A DNA stretch of 64,000 bases from Thiodiazotropha sp040793985. Its GTDB lineage: Bacteria > Pseudomonadota > Gammaproteobacteria > Chromatiales > Chromatiaceae. The notes under the pieces were generated by a model that did not search any database, was not told the origin of the DNA, and was given only the letters and a program-made list of their open reading frames with translations. Shown here one piece after another: positions 1 to 8,823 of the stretch. The translations under genes were made by a program, and so were the position numbers. The DNA lies in NCBI GenBank assembly GCA_040793985.1, contig JBFNJI010000003.1, positions 682,001 through 746,000 on the forward strand, read 5' to 3'. Numbering within the stretch: position 1 is the stretch's first letter; every line of letters begins with the position of its first letter.

Positions 1-696
1 CATCAGATACAGCTTTTTCTCAATATCGGTTCGGTGCGCGAGGGTGAGCGTATTTTCATGGATGGTTTGCCCTGGCGGGTTGAGCAGATCAATGTCTTCT
101 CGATTCTGGAAAATCCCCATGCGGGGATTACCCAGCGTGTACCGATCGATGATCTGGTGGATCTGAAATCCAGGATGAGCAATCCCGATGAACCGTGGTT
201 TCCCTGCCAAAAAGACGATTGGGTCATTCTCAGCGACGGCGTGCGGGGTAAGGTGACCGGCATATCCCCGGAGCTGGTGCAACTGGTGGAGCGGGGCGGT
301 GCCTTGAGAACCTATCAAACCGGGGACTTCCTCGCCGCGTCACCTCGCAACCTTGCGACCAATTTCCGCATCAAAGAGGTGATTGGCGTCAGCTATGCAT
401 TGCAGGAGAAGAGCACTGAAACCATCCCGCGAATCCTCCACGAACGGATACAGCAACGGGTGGAGCAGGAGGGTTATGGAGAGCAGCTGATCAATTTGCG
501 TGTTGAATTCTCCCAGGCCAACAGCTCCTCCCTCGACATCACCGTGATTGCAGATTTCAGCGGTGAAATCGGGGACCTTTACAATCGCCTGCGCCGCGCC
601 ATTCAACGTTGGTGTGTCGATGCCTGTAGCGAAAACGGCTGGGAGATTCCCTTTCCGCAAATGACCCTGAGCGGTGCGATAGACAGACTCCCTTGA
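1..696 (+). CDS. MscS-type mechanosensitive channel, C-terminal part (5' truncated by window)
   Basis: The frame is open from base 1, so the start and the membrane segments lie outside the window. The visible 231 residues are a beta-rich soluble domain, starting with a stretch rich in Gly/Val and ending in an alpha/beta region with the sequence GDLYNRLRRAIQRWC. This resembles the cytoplasmic C-terminal domain of the MscS family, where a GEI/..LYNRIR element precedes an IPFPQ motif; here IPFPQMTLS is seen near the end. Role inferred from the family: opening under membrane tension to release solutes in osmotic downshock. It is the only gene of its transcript seen here. Family assignment is by motif only, because the pore helices cannot be checked. 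Confidence 0.7.
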   Translation, partial: HQIQLFLNIGSVREGERIFMDGLPWRVEQINVFSILENPHAGITQRVPIDDLVDLKSRMSNPDEPWFPCQKDDWVILSDGVRGKVTGISPELVQLVERGGALRTYQTGDFLAASPRNLATNFRIKEVIGVSYALQEKSTETIPRILHERIQQRVEQEGYGEQLINLRVEFSQANSSSLDITVIADFSGEIGDLYNRLRRAIQRWCVDACSENGWEIPFPQMTLSGAIDRLP

Positions 697-955
697 TTCT
701 TGGGCAGGCCTATTCCGACATCCGGTGACCTCGATGAGGTTAAACATTATTTAGTTTCTTTATTGGTTATTAGATCCATTTTGTTTATAGATAGTTGTAG
801 TCAACGACTCAACTCTCTTCTAAAACGGGTTGACAACGAGCGGTTGGCTGCTTCTTTCCAGACTTATGTAAACTATCCGTTCGACGGTTGCATGGAAGCT
901 GTCAAGGAAAATCAACAGTCGTTCGAATGCCAGGATCATGTCATGGAGGATTGCT

Positions 956-1546
956 GTGTATAAATCAATGTTTGTCTTCTGTTTGTCCCTGTTGTTTGTC
1001 GCAAATGCGCAAGCATTATCCTTCAACGAGGCCAGGGACTTCCCCGGCGGTTCGAGTTTTGGCGCTTTTGCTCGCACGGTTGGGACGCTAGAAATCGGTT
1101 CCAATGTCATCTCCGGTTCTCTGTCCAGTGAATGCGCGGCCGGTACCTTCGAGTGTAATGTTGTCTTGGGAACAGATTCACAAGATAGTTTTTTGCTGGA
1201 GATCGACCCGAGTACAAGCGTTGACAAAATTTTTGTAGCCACATCGAATGTTATCGGGCCTGTGGGATTTAATTCGAGCTTTAATCTTAGGGATTCTTCA
1301 ACAAATTACATCTTCGAACCCGCTCTGGCCAACAATGCGACAAGCGGTAATTTAATAGACACAGCGTTGGCGGCGGGCATATACAGCCTGTCGATGTTCG
1401 GCCAACAGGCACTCTATGCCGGTCCCTACATGCTGGACTGGTCTGTCGAGGTCGATGTGTCGCCTGTACCGATCCCGGCCGCCATATGGTTCTTTGGAAC
1501 AGGATTATTGGGTCTGTTCGGGCTTTCGAAGTATAGAACGACCTAA
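956..1546 (+). CDS. PEP-CTERM / VPLPA-type sorted exported protein
   Basis: A secreted protein of about 196 residues. It has an N-terminal signal peptide (hydrophobic run ending ANAQA) and a C-terminal sorting tail: VPIPAAIWFFGTGLLGL, then a short basic end (SKYRTT). This is the VPxPAAxW variant of the PEP-CTERM signal common in marine gammaproteobacteria, which is cut by an exosortase during export of surface polysaccharide and proteins. The middle is Ser/Thr/Asn-rich with two cysteines and no domain I recognise. I chose GTG 956 as the start because GGAGGA (945-950) lies five bases upstream; ATG 938 would place that site inside the gene, and ATG 968 is another option. A hairpin follows the gene. 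Confidence 0.75.
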   Translation: MYKSMFVFCLSLLFVANAQALSFNEARDFPGGSSFGAFARTVGTLEIGSNVISGSLSSECAAGTFECNVVLGTDSQDSFLLEIDPSTSVDKIFVATSNVIGPVGFNSSFNLRDSSTNYIFEPALANNATSGNLIDTALAAGIYSLSMFGQQALYAGPYMLDWSVEVDVSPVPIPAAIWFFGTGLLGLFGLSKYRTT

Positions 1547-1574
1547 GATGATGCTGGGTCTGAGCCTAGCAAAA

Positions 1575-1600
1575 GACCCCTCTGCAGAGCGGGGTTTATC
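1575..1600 (+). terminator. Probable intrinsic terminator after the PEP-CTERM gene
   Basis: ACCCC and GGGGT flank the self-complementary TCTGCAGA, giving a GC-rich hairpin followed by TTTATCT. The T-run is short, so termination may be weak. Confidence 0.5.
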
Positions 1601-1724
1601 TGGCGTTCATCTCTTTCTTGATCCGCATCCCCCGCTCAACCCAGGCGGTGAAAAAAACCTTGAATCTGGCCTATGCTTAAGTACGCAGGATGAGAAAAAA
1701 TGCCATCTATTTGAGGGGGATGTT

Positions 1725-1922
1725 ATGAAGCTTGTATACGAAGTCGTCGAAGATCAATACGACGATACCACACATATCAGAAGTATGACCGAGCAAGCCA
1801 AAATACCCGGAGGTGGTTGGTTGATTCGCACCACACTCTATACGCCACATCATATCGGTATCGATGTGCTGCACCTGCCATCCGCTAAAAAGAAGGGTGC
1901 TCTCTATAAACCGGTAGGCTGA
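1725..1922 (+). CDS. Small hypothetical protein (65 aa)
   Basis: Starts at ATG 1725 behind a purine-rich GAGGGGGA (1713-1720). The product is acidic at the N-terminus (VVEDQYDD) and has a PGGGW turn in the middle and a lysine-rich end. There is no signal peptide and no membrane helix. I do not recognise the family. It ends six bases before the convergent moaA. The clear ribosome binding site and protein-like composition favour a real gene, but its size leaves room for chance. Confidence 0.5.
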   Translation: MKLVYEVVEDQYDDTTHIRSMTEQAKIPGGGWLIRTTLYTPHHIGIDVLHLPSAKKKGALYKPVG

Positions 1923-1928
1923 CGACGT

Positions 1929-2903
1929 TCAACCGCCAAGGGCAGACATCGGGCGTATGATCGCGGTGGGGGTCTCCTGGAAGTTGTGCCTTTGCGGTTT
2001 GCGGGCAATCGCTGCACGAATCGCCTGCTGTATGGATTCATCCGTTGCTCCGCCGCGCATCAGGGGGCGTAGCTCAAGCTTCTCCTCTTGTCCGAGACAG
2101 AGATGGAGATCGCCGGTTACGGAGACGCGCACCCGGTTGCAGGTGTCGCAGAAGTGTTGAGATTGCGGGGTGATGAAGCCGATTACGAGCTCGGAGTCGT
2201 CAATCTGGAAATAGCGTGCCGGACCGCTACCGCGCATGGCGGCGGCGCTCAGTCTGTAGCGTTTTTTGAGACGCTCCTCGATTTCAGAAAGCGGCATGTA
2301 GTGTTCGGTCGCGGCCTGCCCGCCCGTTCCGACCGGCATGGTTTCGATAAAGCGCAGGGTAAGGTGGTGTGTCATGCAGTACTCGATCATGCTTTCGACT
2401 TCACTGTCGTTGATGCCGCGCATGACGACCATGTTGATCTTTATCGGTGACATGCCGCATGCCTGAGCACGTGCAATACCCTCCAGCACCGGCTGCAAGC
2501 GGCTGCCGGTTATCTCATGAAACTTGTCCTCGTCGAGTGAATCGAGGCTGATGTTGAGCCGGCTCACACCGGCTTGGCTCAGTCGCTCGGCAAACCGACT
2601 TAGGCGCGATGCATTGGTGCTCAGGGATAACTCTTCGATGCCGGGTAGCTTGGTGATGCGCCGCGCTATCTCGTCCAGCTCCTTGCGTACGAGGGGTTCA
2701 CCGCCGGTGAGCCTGACGTGTTTCACGCCCAGCACGGCAAACTGTGCGACCAGCCGTTCGATTTCATCGGTTGTGAGCCAATCGTCGGGCATCTCGAAGT
2801 CTCTATGGCTTCTCGGCAGGCAATAGAAACAGCGAAAATCACAACGATCTGTTACCGACAGGCGCAGGTATTCGATCCGTCTGCCAAATGAGTCGTTTAG
2901 CAT
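1929..2903 (-). CDS. moaA: GTP 3',8-cyclase MoaA (radical SAM)
   Basis: Catalyses the first step of molybdenum cofactor synthesis, turning GTP into 3',8-cyclo-GTP in the cytoplasm. The 324-residue length is normal for the family. The radical SAM cluster motif is C21-x3-C25-x2-C28 (DRCDFRCFYC), followed by LTGGEPL for SAM binding. A second cluster is provided by CDTCNR...LC near residue 260-275, and the protein ends in the conserved GG needed for activity. It lies downstream of and in the same direction as napFDAGHBC, with about 110 bases in between, so it may be read with the nap operon and supply cofactor to NapA. A strong, unambiguous assignment. Confidence 0.95.
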   Translation of the reverse strand: MLNDSFGRRIEYLRLSVTDRCDFRCFYCLPRSHRDFEMPDDWLTTDEIERLVAQFAVLGVKHVRLTGGEPLVRKELDEIARRITKLPGIEELSLSTNASRLSRFAERLSQAGVSRLNISLDSLDEDKFHEITGSRLQPVLEGIARAQACGMSPIKINMVVMRGINDSEVESMIEYCMTHHLTLRFIETMPVGTGGQAATEHYMPLSEIEERLKKRYRLSAAAMRGSGPARYFQIDDSELVIGFITPQSQHFCDTCNRVRVSVTGDLHLCLGQEEKLELRPLMRGGATDESIQQAIRAAIARKPQRHNFQETPTAIIRPMSALGG

Positions 2904-3016
2904 GGTCGCTTCACCAGTTTGTGTAGTTGGTATTTAAGCACTATCCGGTACGGCTATCATTTACCGAGATTGCTGTAACAGTCAACTCTTTTTCACTGAC
3001 ATCGAGAGTCCCCGGC

Positions 3017-3589
3017 CTAATACTCGGTAGTCGGATCGAAGCCTTCGGGGAGTGAATGGGCAATCCCTTTGTGGCAATCGATACAGGTTTTTTGCGGTTC
3101 CTTTCCATCCACAGCATCCCAGTAGTGAGGATCGTGCTGCTCGGAACTGCGAGGTGCCTGTCTGTCCAGATCCATTGAGACGAACTTGTGACAGTTACGG
3201 CACTCCCGGGAGTCGGTCTTCTTCATCGAGCGCCAGACGTTCTGTGCCAGCTCGAGACGCTTGGCTTCGTACTTCTCCGGCGTGTCGATTGTACCCAGCA
3301 TCTTGTGGTAGAGCTCATTGGTCGCCTGAATCTTGCGCACGACCTTGTGGATCCACTCCTTGGGGACATGGCAGTCAGGGCAGGTTGCGCGAACGCCGGT
3401 CCTGTTGGTGAAGTGGATCGTCTCCTGCAGCTCTTGGTAGACCGTCTGTTCCATTTCATGGCATGAGATACAGAAGGTTTCGGTATTTGTCATCTCCATT
3501 GCGGTATTGAACCCGCCCCAGAGTATGATACCTGCAACGATACCGACGGCTATCAGGAACAGCCCGCCTTTTTTCTTACTTTCGTTCAT
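3017..3589 (-). CDS. napC: NapC/NirT tetraheme c-type cytochrome
   Basis: A membrane-anchored quinol oxidase that passes electrons from the quinol pool to NapB/NapA in the periplasm. The 190 residues start with a single anchor helix (about 9-28), followed by four CxxCH haem motifs at C40-H44, C70-H74, C130-H134 and C169-H173. This is the count and spacing of the NapC/NirT family. It is the last nap gene of the transcript, 85 bases after napB. Having both NapC and NapGH means two possible routes from quinol to NapAB. Confidence 0.95.
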   Translation of the reverse strand: MNESKKKGGLFLIAVGIVAGIILWGGFNTAMEMTNTETFCISCHEMEQTVYQELQETIHFTNRTGVRATCPDCHVPKEWIHKVVRKIQATNELYHKMLGTIDTPEKYEAKRLELAQNVWRSMKKTDSRECRNCHKFVSMDLDRQAPRSSEQHDPHYWDAVDGKEPQKTCIDCHKGIAHSLPEGFDPTTEY

Positions 3590-3674
3590 ACTTACTTTTC
3601 ACTAGTTGATTGATCTACTGCTATTCAGTGAATCGTGGCCGCCTCCATTCGAGGCGACCCGATTCGGCTGGATA

Positions 3675-4100
3675 CTATTTGGCACCTTGAAAGTTGTTTT
3701 GCACCAGGGGATCCGCGCCCACCTGGGGTGCATGGCACTGGTTACAGAAGTATCGGCGGCTGGAGATAGTCTTCAGAACCTTGCCCTCACGATCCTTATA
3801 GTGGCTATCGCCCACCTTGGGCGCCTTCTCTTTCTCGTAGGTGGCTTCGCTGTGACATTTCATGCAACCGTTGTTCTTCAGGTTGACTTCGTATTTATCC
3901 ACTTCGTGCGGCACCATGGGCGGTTGCAGCTTGAAGCTTCTTTCGATGCCGCCTTTTACATTGACGAGCTTCAGGTCGGCGGGTTTTTTCGCCATGGTGT
4001 CGAGCGCATCGCCACGCAGCGATTGAACGTCGGCCAACAGGGCAGTCGACAGGAACATGGTTGCGATTGCCGCAAGTGTCAGTAGTGCGATTTTTTTCAT
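3675..4100 (-). CDS. napB: Diheme cytochrome NapB, small subunit of periplasmic nitrate reductase
   Basis: Transfers electrons to NapA in the periplasm. From the chosen start it has 141 residues: a signal peptide (MKKIALLTLAAIATMFLSTA, mature end near residue 23) and two haem sites, CMKCH at 79-83 and CNQCH at 119-123. I chose ATG 4100 because GGAGAAAGGT sits directly upstream and the signal peptide then begins normally. A longer frame reaching 4244 would overlap napH and add a non-signal N-terminus. Length and haem number match the family. Confidence 0.95.
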   Translation of the reverse strand: MKKIALLTLAAIATMFLSTALLADVQSLRGDALDTMAKKPADLKLVNVKGGIERSFKLQPPMVPHEVDKYEVNLKNNGCMKCHSEATYEKEKAPKVGDSHYKDREGKVLKTISSRRYFCNQCHAPQVGADPLVQNNFQGAK

Positions 4101-4149
4101 ACCTTTCTCCATCATCACTCTCATAAACAGAATTGGTTTGATGTGCCGG

Positions 4150-5058
4150 TCAGGCCCGGACACCCCGATTGACTTCAACCTCTCGCTTGTACTCGTCGAT
4201 TTTTTTGGCGTGACGTCCGCCATAACTGAAAACGTCTTTTGCACAGATATCGATACAGCGTCCGCAGTTGGTGCAGTCGGACGAGAGAATGACCGGGCTT
4301 AACCCCTTTTTCTCACCCTGTAGCGCCGGCTTGATCACCTGCGGTTCCGGACAGATCACGTAACACTCCATGCAGTCGTTGCAGGCCTGGCGTTGAACGG
4401 CATTTACCTTCAACAGGCTCTTGCTGCCGAGTAGGTTATAGAAGGCACCCACTGGACAGATATGTCCGCACCAGCCGTCCTTCGCAACAATCAGATCGAA
4501 CAGAAAGATCCCCAGGACCATGATCCAGGCCGCACCCATGCCGAAGACAATACCCCGGAACATCATGGAGACCGGATTGACCAGTTCCCAAATGATGCCG
4601 CCTGCAACCACCAGTGGCAGGATCAGTGTCAGAACCAGCATCCAGTAGCGGGTTGAGCGCGAGATCTGCGAGGTGGTCCGGATACCCAGCTTGCGCCGCA
4701 ACCAAGCGGCCAGGTCGGTAACCATATTCACCGGGCAGACCCAGGAGCAATAGACCCTGCCGCCTACCAGGAAGTAGAACGCCAGCACGATGACCACGCC
4801 GATAATGGCGGCAGTCTCCGGCACGACACCCGACAACATGGCCTGCAGCAGCACATAGGGGTCGGTCAGAGGAAGAAAATCCAAGGTAAGGCTTGAGGCC
4901 AGATTGCCCTTTACGATCCAGATGCCGAACCAGGGTCCGGTAAGGAACAGCGCCAGAATACCGAGTTGACTGAGTCGTCTCAGGATCAGGAACTTGTGGG
5001 ACTTGAACCAGCCTTTGGCGGCGATGGCGTCGTCACCCAATTTTGTCATATCGACCAT
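4150..5058 (-). CDS. napH: NapH, membrane ferredoxin-type quinol dehydrogenase subunit
   Basis: A 302-residue inner membrane iron-sulfur protein that works with NapG to feed electrons from quinol to NapAB. About four hydrophobic helices lie in the first 200 residues. They are separated by the cysteine-containing CSWVCPVN and CGHICPVG motifs that mark NapH-type quinol-reactive proteins. Two [4Fe-4S] motifs follow in the cytoplasmic tail: CNDCMECYVICP and CTNCGRCIDIC. It begins just after napG (one base apart), which implies translational coupling. Confidence 0.95.
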   Translation of the reverse strand: MVDMTKLGDDAIAAKGWFKSHKFLILRRLSQLGILALFLTGPWFGIWIVKGNLASSLTLDFLPLTDPYVLLQAMLSGVVPETAAIIGVVIVLAFYFLVGGRVYCSWVCPVNMVTDLAAWLRRKLGIRTTSQISRSTRYWMLVLTLILPLVVAGGIIWELVNPVSMMFRGIVFGMGAAWIMVLGIFLFDLIVAKDGWCGHICPVGAFYNLLGSKSLLKVNAVQRQACNDCMECYVICPEPQVIKPALQGEKKGLSPVILSSDCTNCGRCIDICAKDVFSYGGRHAKKIDEYKREVEVNRGVRA

Positions 5059-5059
5059 A

Positions 5060-5917
5060 CTACTTGTCCATGAAACCGCTATTGAGTGTATCCAGAGGAT
5101 TGGAGGAGAAGGGTGTCTCCTCTGCCTCGCCTTCGATGATCAAGCCTTCACCCTGTAAGTCGTAACGTACCCCTTCGGGCAAGTTGTAACGATGCTCAGT
5201 GTCTGGCGTGACCAGTGACTTACCTGCTTTCTCTTTCTCCTTCCAGCCTAAACGGTAGTGCTTGCCCAATTCGCCTTTCGCTAGATGCATGGGAAAGACC
5301 TTGATTGCCGCCTCTTCCAGAATGCATGCGCGTTCACAGAGTCCACAACCGGTACAGGCGTCCGAGTGAACCACGGGAATGAACAGGGCATGTTTTCCGG
5401 AACGGACATTGTGCTGCATGTCCAGAGTGATGGCACGATTGCGGATCGGACAGACGTTGAAGCAGACTTCACATCTGAGTCCGTGGAACGCAATGCAGTT
5501 CTCCTGGTCGATGAGCACGGCCAGGCCCATGCGTGACTCTTCGATATCCTTCAAATCATGGTCGAGGGCGTTGGTGGGACAGGCCACCACACAGGGAATG
5601 TCCTCACACATTTCGCATGGCCCGGTACGGGCGACGAAATAGGGCGTTCCCGTGGCGACTTTATCGCCGACCTCACCCAGAAACAGAATGTCGTAGGGAC
5701 AGTCGCGCACACAGAGACCGCAGCGAATGCAGGCGCCGAGAAAATCCTCCTCCGGCAAGGCGCCGGGCGGACGAATATAGTCAGCCGGTAGTGACGAGGC
5801 CCTTTTTGAATAGGCGCCAAGTCCCAGTCCGACCAACCCAACGCCGCATGCGGTCTTGAGCATATTGCCCAGAAACTGTCTGCGGTTAATCTCGTTTTTT
5901 CTCTCTGTTTCCGACAT
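5060..5917 (-). CDS. napG: NapG, periplasmic ferredoxin-type protein (Tat substrate)
   Basis: A 285-residue iron-sulfur protein that pairs with NapH as an alternative to NapC in quinol oxidation. The twin-arginine signal NRRQFLG is at residues 11-17. Four cysteine clusters follow: CIRCGLCVRDCP, CEMCEDIPCVVACP, CEVCFNVCP and CTGCGLCERAC. This is the normal set for NapG. It lies between napA and napH. Confidence 0.95.
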   Translation of the reverse strand: MSETERKNEINRRQFLGNMLKTACGVGLVGLGLGAYSKRASSLPADYIRPPGALPEEDFLGACIRCGLCVRDCPYDILFLGEVGDKVATGTPYFVARTGPCEMCEDIPCVVACPTNALDHDLKDIEESRMGLAVLIDQENCIAFHGLRCEVCFNVCPIRNRAITLDMQHNVRSGKHALFIPVVHSDACTGCGLCERACILEEAAIKVFPMHLAKGELGKHYRLGWKEKEKAGKSLVTPDTEHRYNLPEGVRYDLQGEGLIIEGEAEETPFSSNPLDTLNSGFMDK

Positions 5918-5962
5918 GACTGATTTGATACTGCGATTCAGTGCTTCCGTTTTCAGTTAATC

Positions 5963-5986
5963 GCCGGTCCGGTTGCCCGGACCGGC
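5963..5986 (-). repeat. Perfect stem-loop between napA and napG
   Basis: Arms GCCGGTCCGG and CCGGACCGGC (10 bp, perfect) enclose a 4-base loop. It lies between the end of napA and the start of napG and has no T-run, so it is more likely an mRNA processing or stabilising hairpin that raises napA-side transcript levels than a full terminator. Confidence 0.6.
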
Positions 5987-5996
5987 ACCGTACAAG

Positions 5997-8567
5997 CTAT
6001 GCGCGGGTCACCTTGACACCGCACTTTTTGTAGTCCGTCTCTTTCGAGAGCGGATCGGTCTGGTCGAGGGTCAGCTTGTTGACCAGACGTCCCGCATCGA
6101 ACCAGGGTACGAAGATCAGACCCTCTGGGCATTTGTTACGGCCCTTGGTGTCGACCTTGCACACGATCTCACCGCGACGGGTGGTGAGCTTGGCCAGCCC
6201 CCCGTTGCGCAGACGGCGTTTCTTGGCGTCTTTTGGGTTCATGTAGACCACCGCATCGGGTACGGCACGATAGAGCTCGGGTACACGACGGGTCATGGAA
6301 CCGGAGTGCCAGTGTTCAAGCACGCGACCGGTGCAGAGCCACAGATCGTACTCTTTGTCCGGCGGCTCGGCGGCCGGCTCATAGGGCGCGGTGATGATAT
6401 TGGCCTTGCCGTCAGGCTTGCCGTAGAACTTGACCCCTTCGCCCTTGGCGACATGGGGATCGTAGCCTTCGCGGAAACGCCACAGGGTCTCCTTGCCGTC
6501 GATCACCGGCCAGCGCATGCCGCGGACCTTGTGGTAGGTATCGAAGTCGGCCATCTCGTGACCCTTCTTCGGAATGCCTTCGACGGAGTTGAAGAGGCGA
6601 TACTCTTCGAACAGACCCTTCTGTACATAGAAACCGAAGTCAGCCGACTCGTCGTTGTCGTACTTGTTGCCGCGGCTGTCGGTGACCTGTTCCACTGGGA
6701 ACTTGTCCACCTGGCCGTTGGCAAACAGCACGTCGTAGAGGGTCTTGTCGCCGTACTCGGGTTTCTTGGCGATCAGGTCTTCCGGCCAGACGTCCTTTAC
6801 CTTCACATACTTGGAGAACTCCATGACCTGCCAGACGTCCGACTTGGCCTCGCCGGGTGCGGCGACCTGTTGACGCCAGAACTGGGTACGACGCTCGGCG
6901 TTACCGTAGGCGCCCTCCTTCTCGATCCACATGGCGGTGGGCAGGATCAGGTCGGCTGCCTGGGCGGAAACCGTCGGGTAGGGGTCGGAGACGGTGATGA
7001 AGTTGTCCGGGTTGCGCCAACCGGGATAACTCTCGTCATTCATGTTGGCGGCGGCCTGCATGTTGTTGTTACACATGACCCAGAAGGTATTCATCTTGCC
7101 GTCGTTGAGGGCGCGATGCATGGCGACCGCGTGGATCAGTGTCTTGCCCATGGGCTTACCGGTGATGTCGGTCTGATCGGCACCGTCGGTCTTGCCGTTG
7201 GCCCTTGGAATGGTGCCCGCCGGCAGCTTCCAGGTCTTCTCGGCGAACTTGCAGTGGGCATCCTTCTTGGTCACCAGATCTGCGGGCAGGCGGTGGGTGA
7301 AGGTGCCGACCTCGCGTGCGGTACCGCAGGCGGAGGGCTGGCCCGTCAGGGAGAAGGGGCTGTTGCCGGGTTCGGCGATCTTGCCCATCAGCAGATGGAC
7401 GTTGTAGCAGAGACCGTTTACCCAGACACCGCGGGTGTGCTGGTTGAAGCCCATGGTCCAGTAGGAAGAGACCTTCTTCTTGGGATCGGCATAGACCTTG
7501 GCCAGTCTCAGCAGCTTATCCTTCGGCACCTTGGAGAGCTTGGAGGTGTACTCCAGGGTGTAGGGCTCGACAGACTTGGCGTACTCTTCGAAGCTGATCT
7601 TGCTCAGCTTGCCTTTGTTGCGGTTCTTGGCCGCCTTCTCACGGGGATCGTTGGCACGCAGACCGTAACCGATATCGGTGGGGGTCTTGGTGAAGTTGAC
7701 GTGCTTGTCGATGAACTCTTTGTTGTAGGCCTTGTTCTGGATGATGTAGTTGGCGATGTAGTTGAGGATCGCCAGATCGGTCTGGGGCTCGAAGATCATA
7801 TCGTTATCTGCAAGCTCGTAGCAGCGGTGCTCGAAGGTGGAGAGCACATGCACTTCACAGCCGGGCTTGGTCAGACGGGTGTCGGTGAGACGTGACCAGA
7901 GGATCGGGTGCATCTCCGCCATGTTGGCGCCCCAGAGCACGAAGACGTCAGCGTGTTCCAGATCGTCGTAGCAGCCCATGGGCTCGTCGATACCGAAGGC
8001 GCGCATGAAGGCGCCCACAGCGGAAGCCATGCAGTGACGTGCATTGGGTTCCAGGCTGTTGGAACGGAAGCCGGCCTTCAGCAGTTTCTGCGCGGCATAG
8101 CCTTCCCACACGGTCCACTGACCGGAGCCGAACATACCGACGCCTTTCGGGCCCTTGGCCTTACGTGCGGCGACCCACTTCTCGGCCATTGTCTTGAAGG
8201 CCTCGTCCCAGGAGACGGGCTCGAACTTGCCGTTCTTGTCATACTTGCCGTTGGTCTTTCTCAGCAAGGGTTTGGTCAGACGATCCTCTCCATAGAGGAT
8301 CTTGGGCAGGAAGTATCCCTTGATGCAGTTGAGGCCTTTGTTGACCGGTGCATCGGGATCACCCTGACTGGCGACGACCTTGCCGTCTTTCACTCCCATC
8401 AGCACGCTACAGCCGGTGCCACAGTAGCGACAGGCTGCCTTGTCCCAACGAATGCCGTCGTCCGCGTCTGCCGCTTGGGTTTGGCTGACAGGCAGGGTAA
8501 CACCAGCCACGGAGGCTGCTGCTGCGACTGCGTTGCTTTTGATAAAGTCTCTTCTAGTTAATTTCAC
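5997..8567 (-). CDS. napA: Periplasmic nitrate reductase catalytic subunit NapA
   Basis: Reduces nitrate to nitrite in the periplasm at a bis-MGD molybdenum centre. The 856 residues start with a Tat signal (TRRDFIK, residues 4-10). The N-terminal [4Fe-4S] site is C46-x2-C49-x3-C53-x27-C81. The likely Mo ligand is C179 in RHCMASA. The length is that of the classical (gammaproteobacterial) NapA rather than of assimilatory Nas. The start overlaps the end of napD by 14 bases, which suggests coupled synthesis with its chaperone. It needs MGD cofactor, and moaA is nearby. Confidence 0.98.
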   Translation of the reverse strand: MKLTRRDFIKSNAVAAAASVAGVTLPVSQTQAADADDGIRWDKAACRYCGTGCSVLMGVKDGKVVASQGDPDAPVNKGLNCIKGYFLPKILYGEDRLTKPLLRKTNGKYDKNGKFEPVSWDEAFKTMAEKWVAARKAKGPKGVGMFGSGQWTVWEGYAAQKLLKAGFRSNSLEPNARHCMASAVGAFMRAFGIDEPMGCYDDLEHADVFVLWGANMAEMHPILWSRLTDTRLTKPGCEVHVLSTFEHRCYELADNDMIFEPQTDLAILNYIANYIIQNKAYNKEFIDKHVNFTKTPTDIGYGLRANDPREKAAKNRNKGKLSKISFEEYAKSVEPYTLEYTSKLSKVPKDKLLRLAKVYADPKKKVSSYWTMGFNQHTRGVWVNGLCYNVHLLMGKIAEPGNSPFSLTGQPSACGTAREVGTFTHRLPADLVTKKDAHCKFAEKTWKLPAGTIPRANGKTDGADQTDITGKPMGKTLIHAVAMHRALNDGKMNTFWVMCNNNMQAAANMNDESYPGWRNPDNFITVSDPYPTVSAQAADLILPTAMWIEKEGAYGNAERRTQFWRQQVAAPGEAKSDVWQVMEFSKYVKVKDVWPEDLIAKKPEYGDKTLYDVLFANGQVDKFPVEQVTDSRGNKYDNDESADFGFYVQKGLFEEYRLFNSVEGIPKKGHEMADFDTYHKVRGMRWPVIDGKETLWRFREGYDPHVAKGEGVKFYGKPDGKANIITAPYEPAAEPPDKEYDLWLCTGRVLEHWHSGSMTRRVPELYRAVPDAVVYMNPKDAKKRRLRNGGLAKLTTRRGEIVCKVDTKGRNKCPEGLIFVPWFDAGRLVNKLTLDQTDPLSKETDYKKCGVKVTRA

Positions 8568-8823
8568 GGTTCATTTCCTCCATCGACTCTTCACCGCCGT
8601 AGTGATAGATCAAGATAGTGTTCACGACGCCTTCTACGTCGCGTAACGCATTCATGGTGTCGGATACGGGTGAAACAGTTTCACCTTCATCCTCAATGGT
8701 GACAATCAGTTTGTCAGCTTCGGTTCCTCCGTGAACCTCGACCCCCTCCATCCTTTCCAGACGCAGAGAAACTTCTGCTCCGAGGGTCGGTTTGGTATGG
8801 ACTATCAAGCTGCATATGTTCAT
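8554..8823 (-). CDS. napD: NapD, Tat-signal chaperone for NapA
   Basis: A small (89 aa) cytoplasmic protein which in known systems binds the NapA signal peptide and holds back export until the cofactor is loaded. It starts MNICSLIVHTKP, typical of NapD, and has an alternating beta-alpha pattern consistent with a ferredoxin-like fold. It overlaps napF by four bases and napA by 14 bases. Confidence 0.92.
   Translation of the reverse strand: MNICSLIVHTKPTLGAEVSLRLERMEGVEVHGGTEADKLIVTIEDEGETVSPVSDTMNALRDVEGVVNTILIYHYGGEESMEEMNREIN

Noticed and set aside
700..963. 87-codon plus-strand frame after the MscS gene
   Set aside because: No ribosome site and no recognisable pattern. It overlaps the leader of the PEP-CTERM gene. 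I treat 697-955 as a spacer.
5973..7895. Long plus-strand open frame (640 codons) opposite napA
   Set aside because: It runs opposite napA, whose Tat signal and cluster motifs are clear. The frame is a by-product of GC-rich codon use, with Val/Gly/Leu-rich text and no ribosome site.
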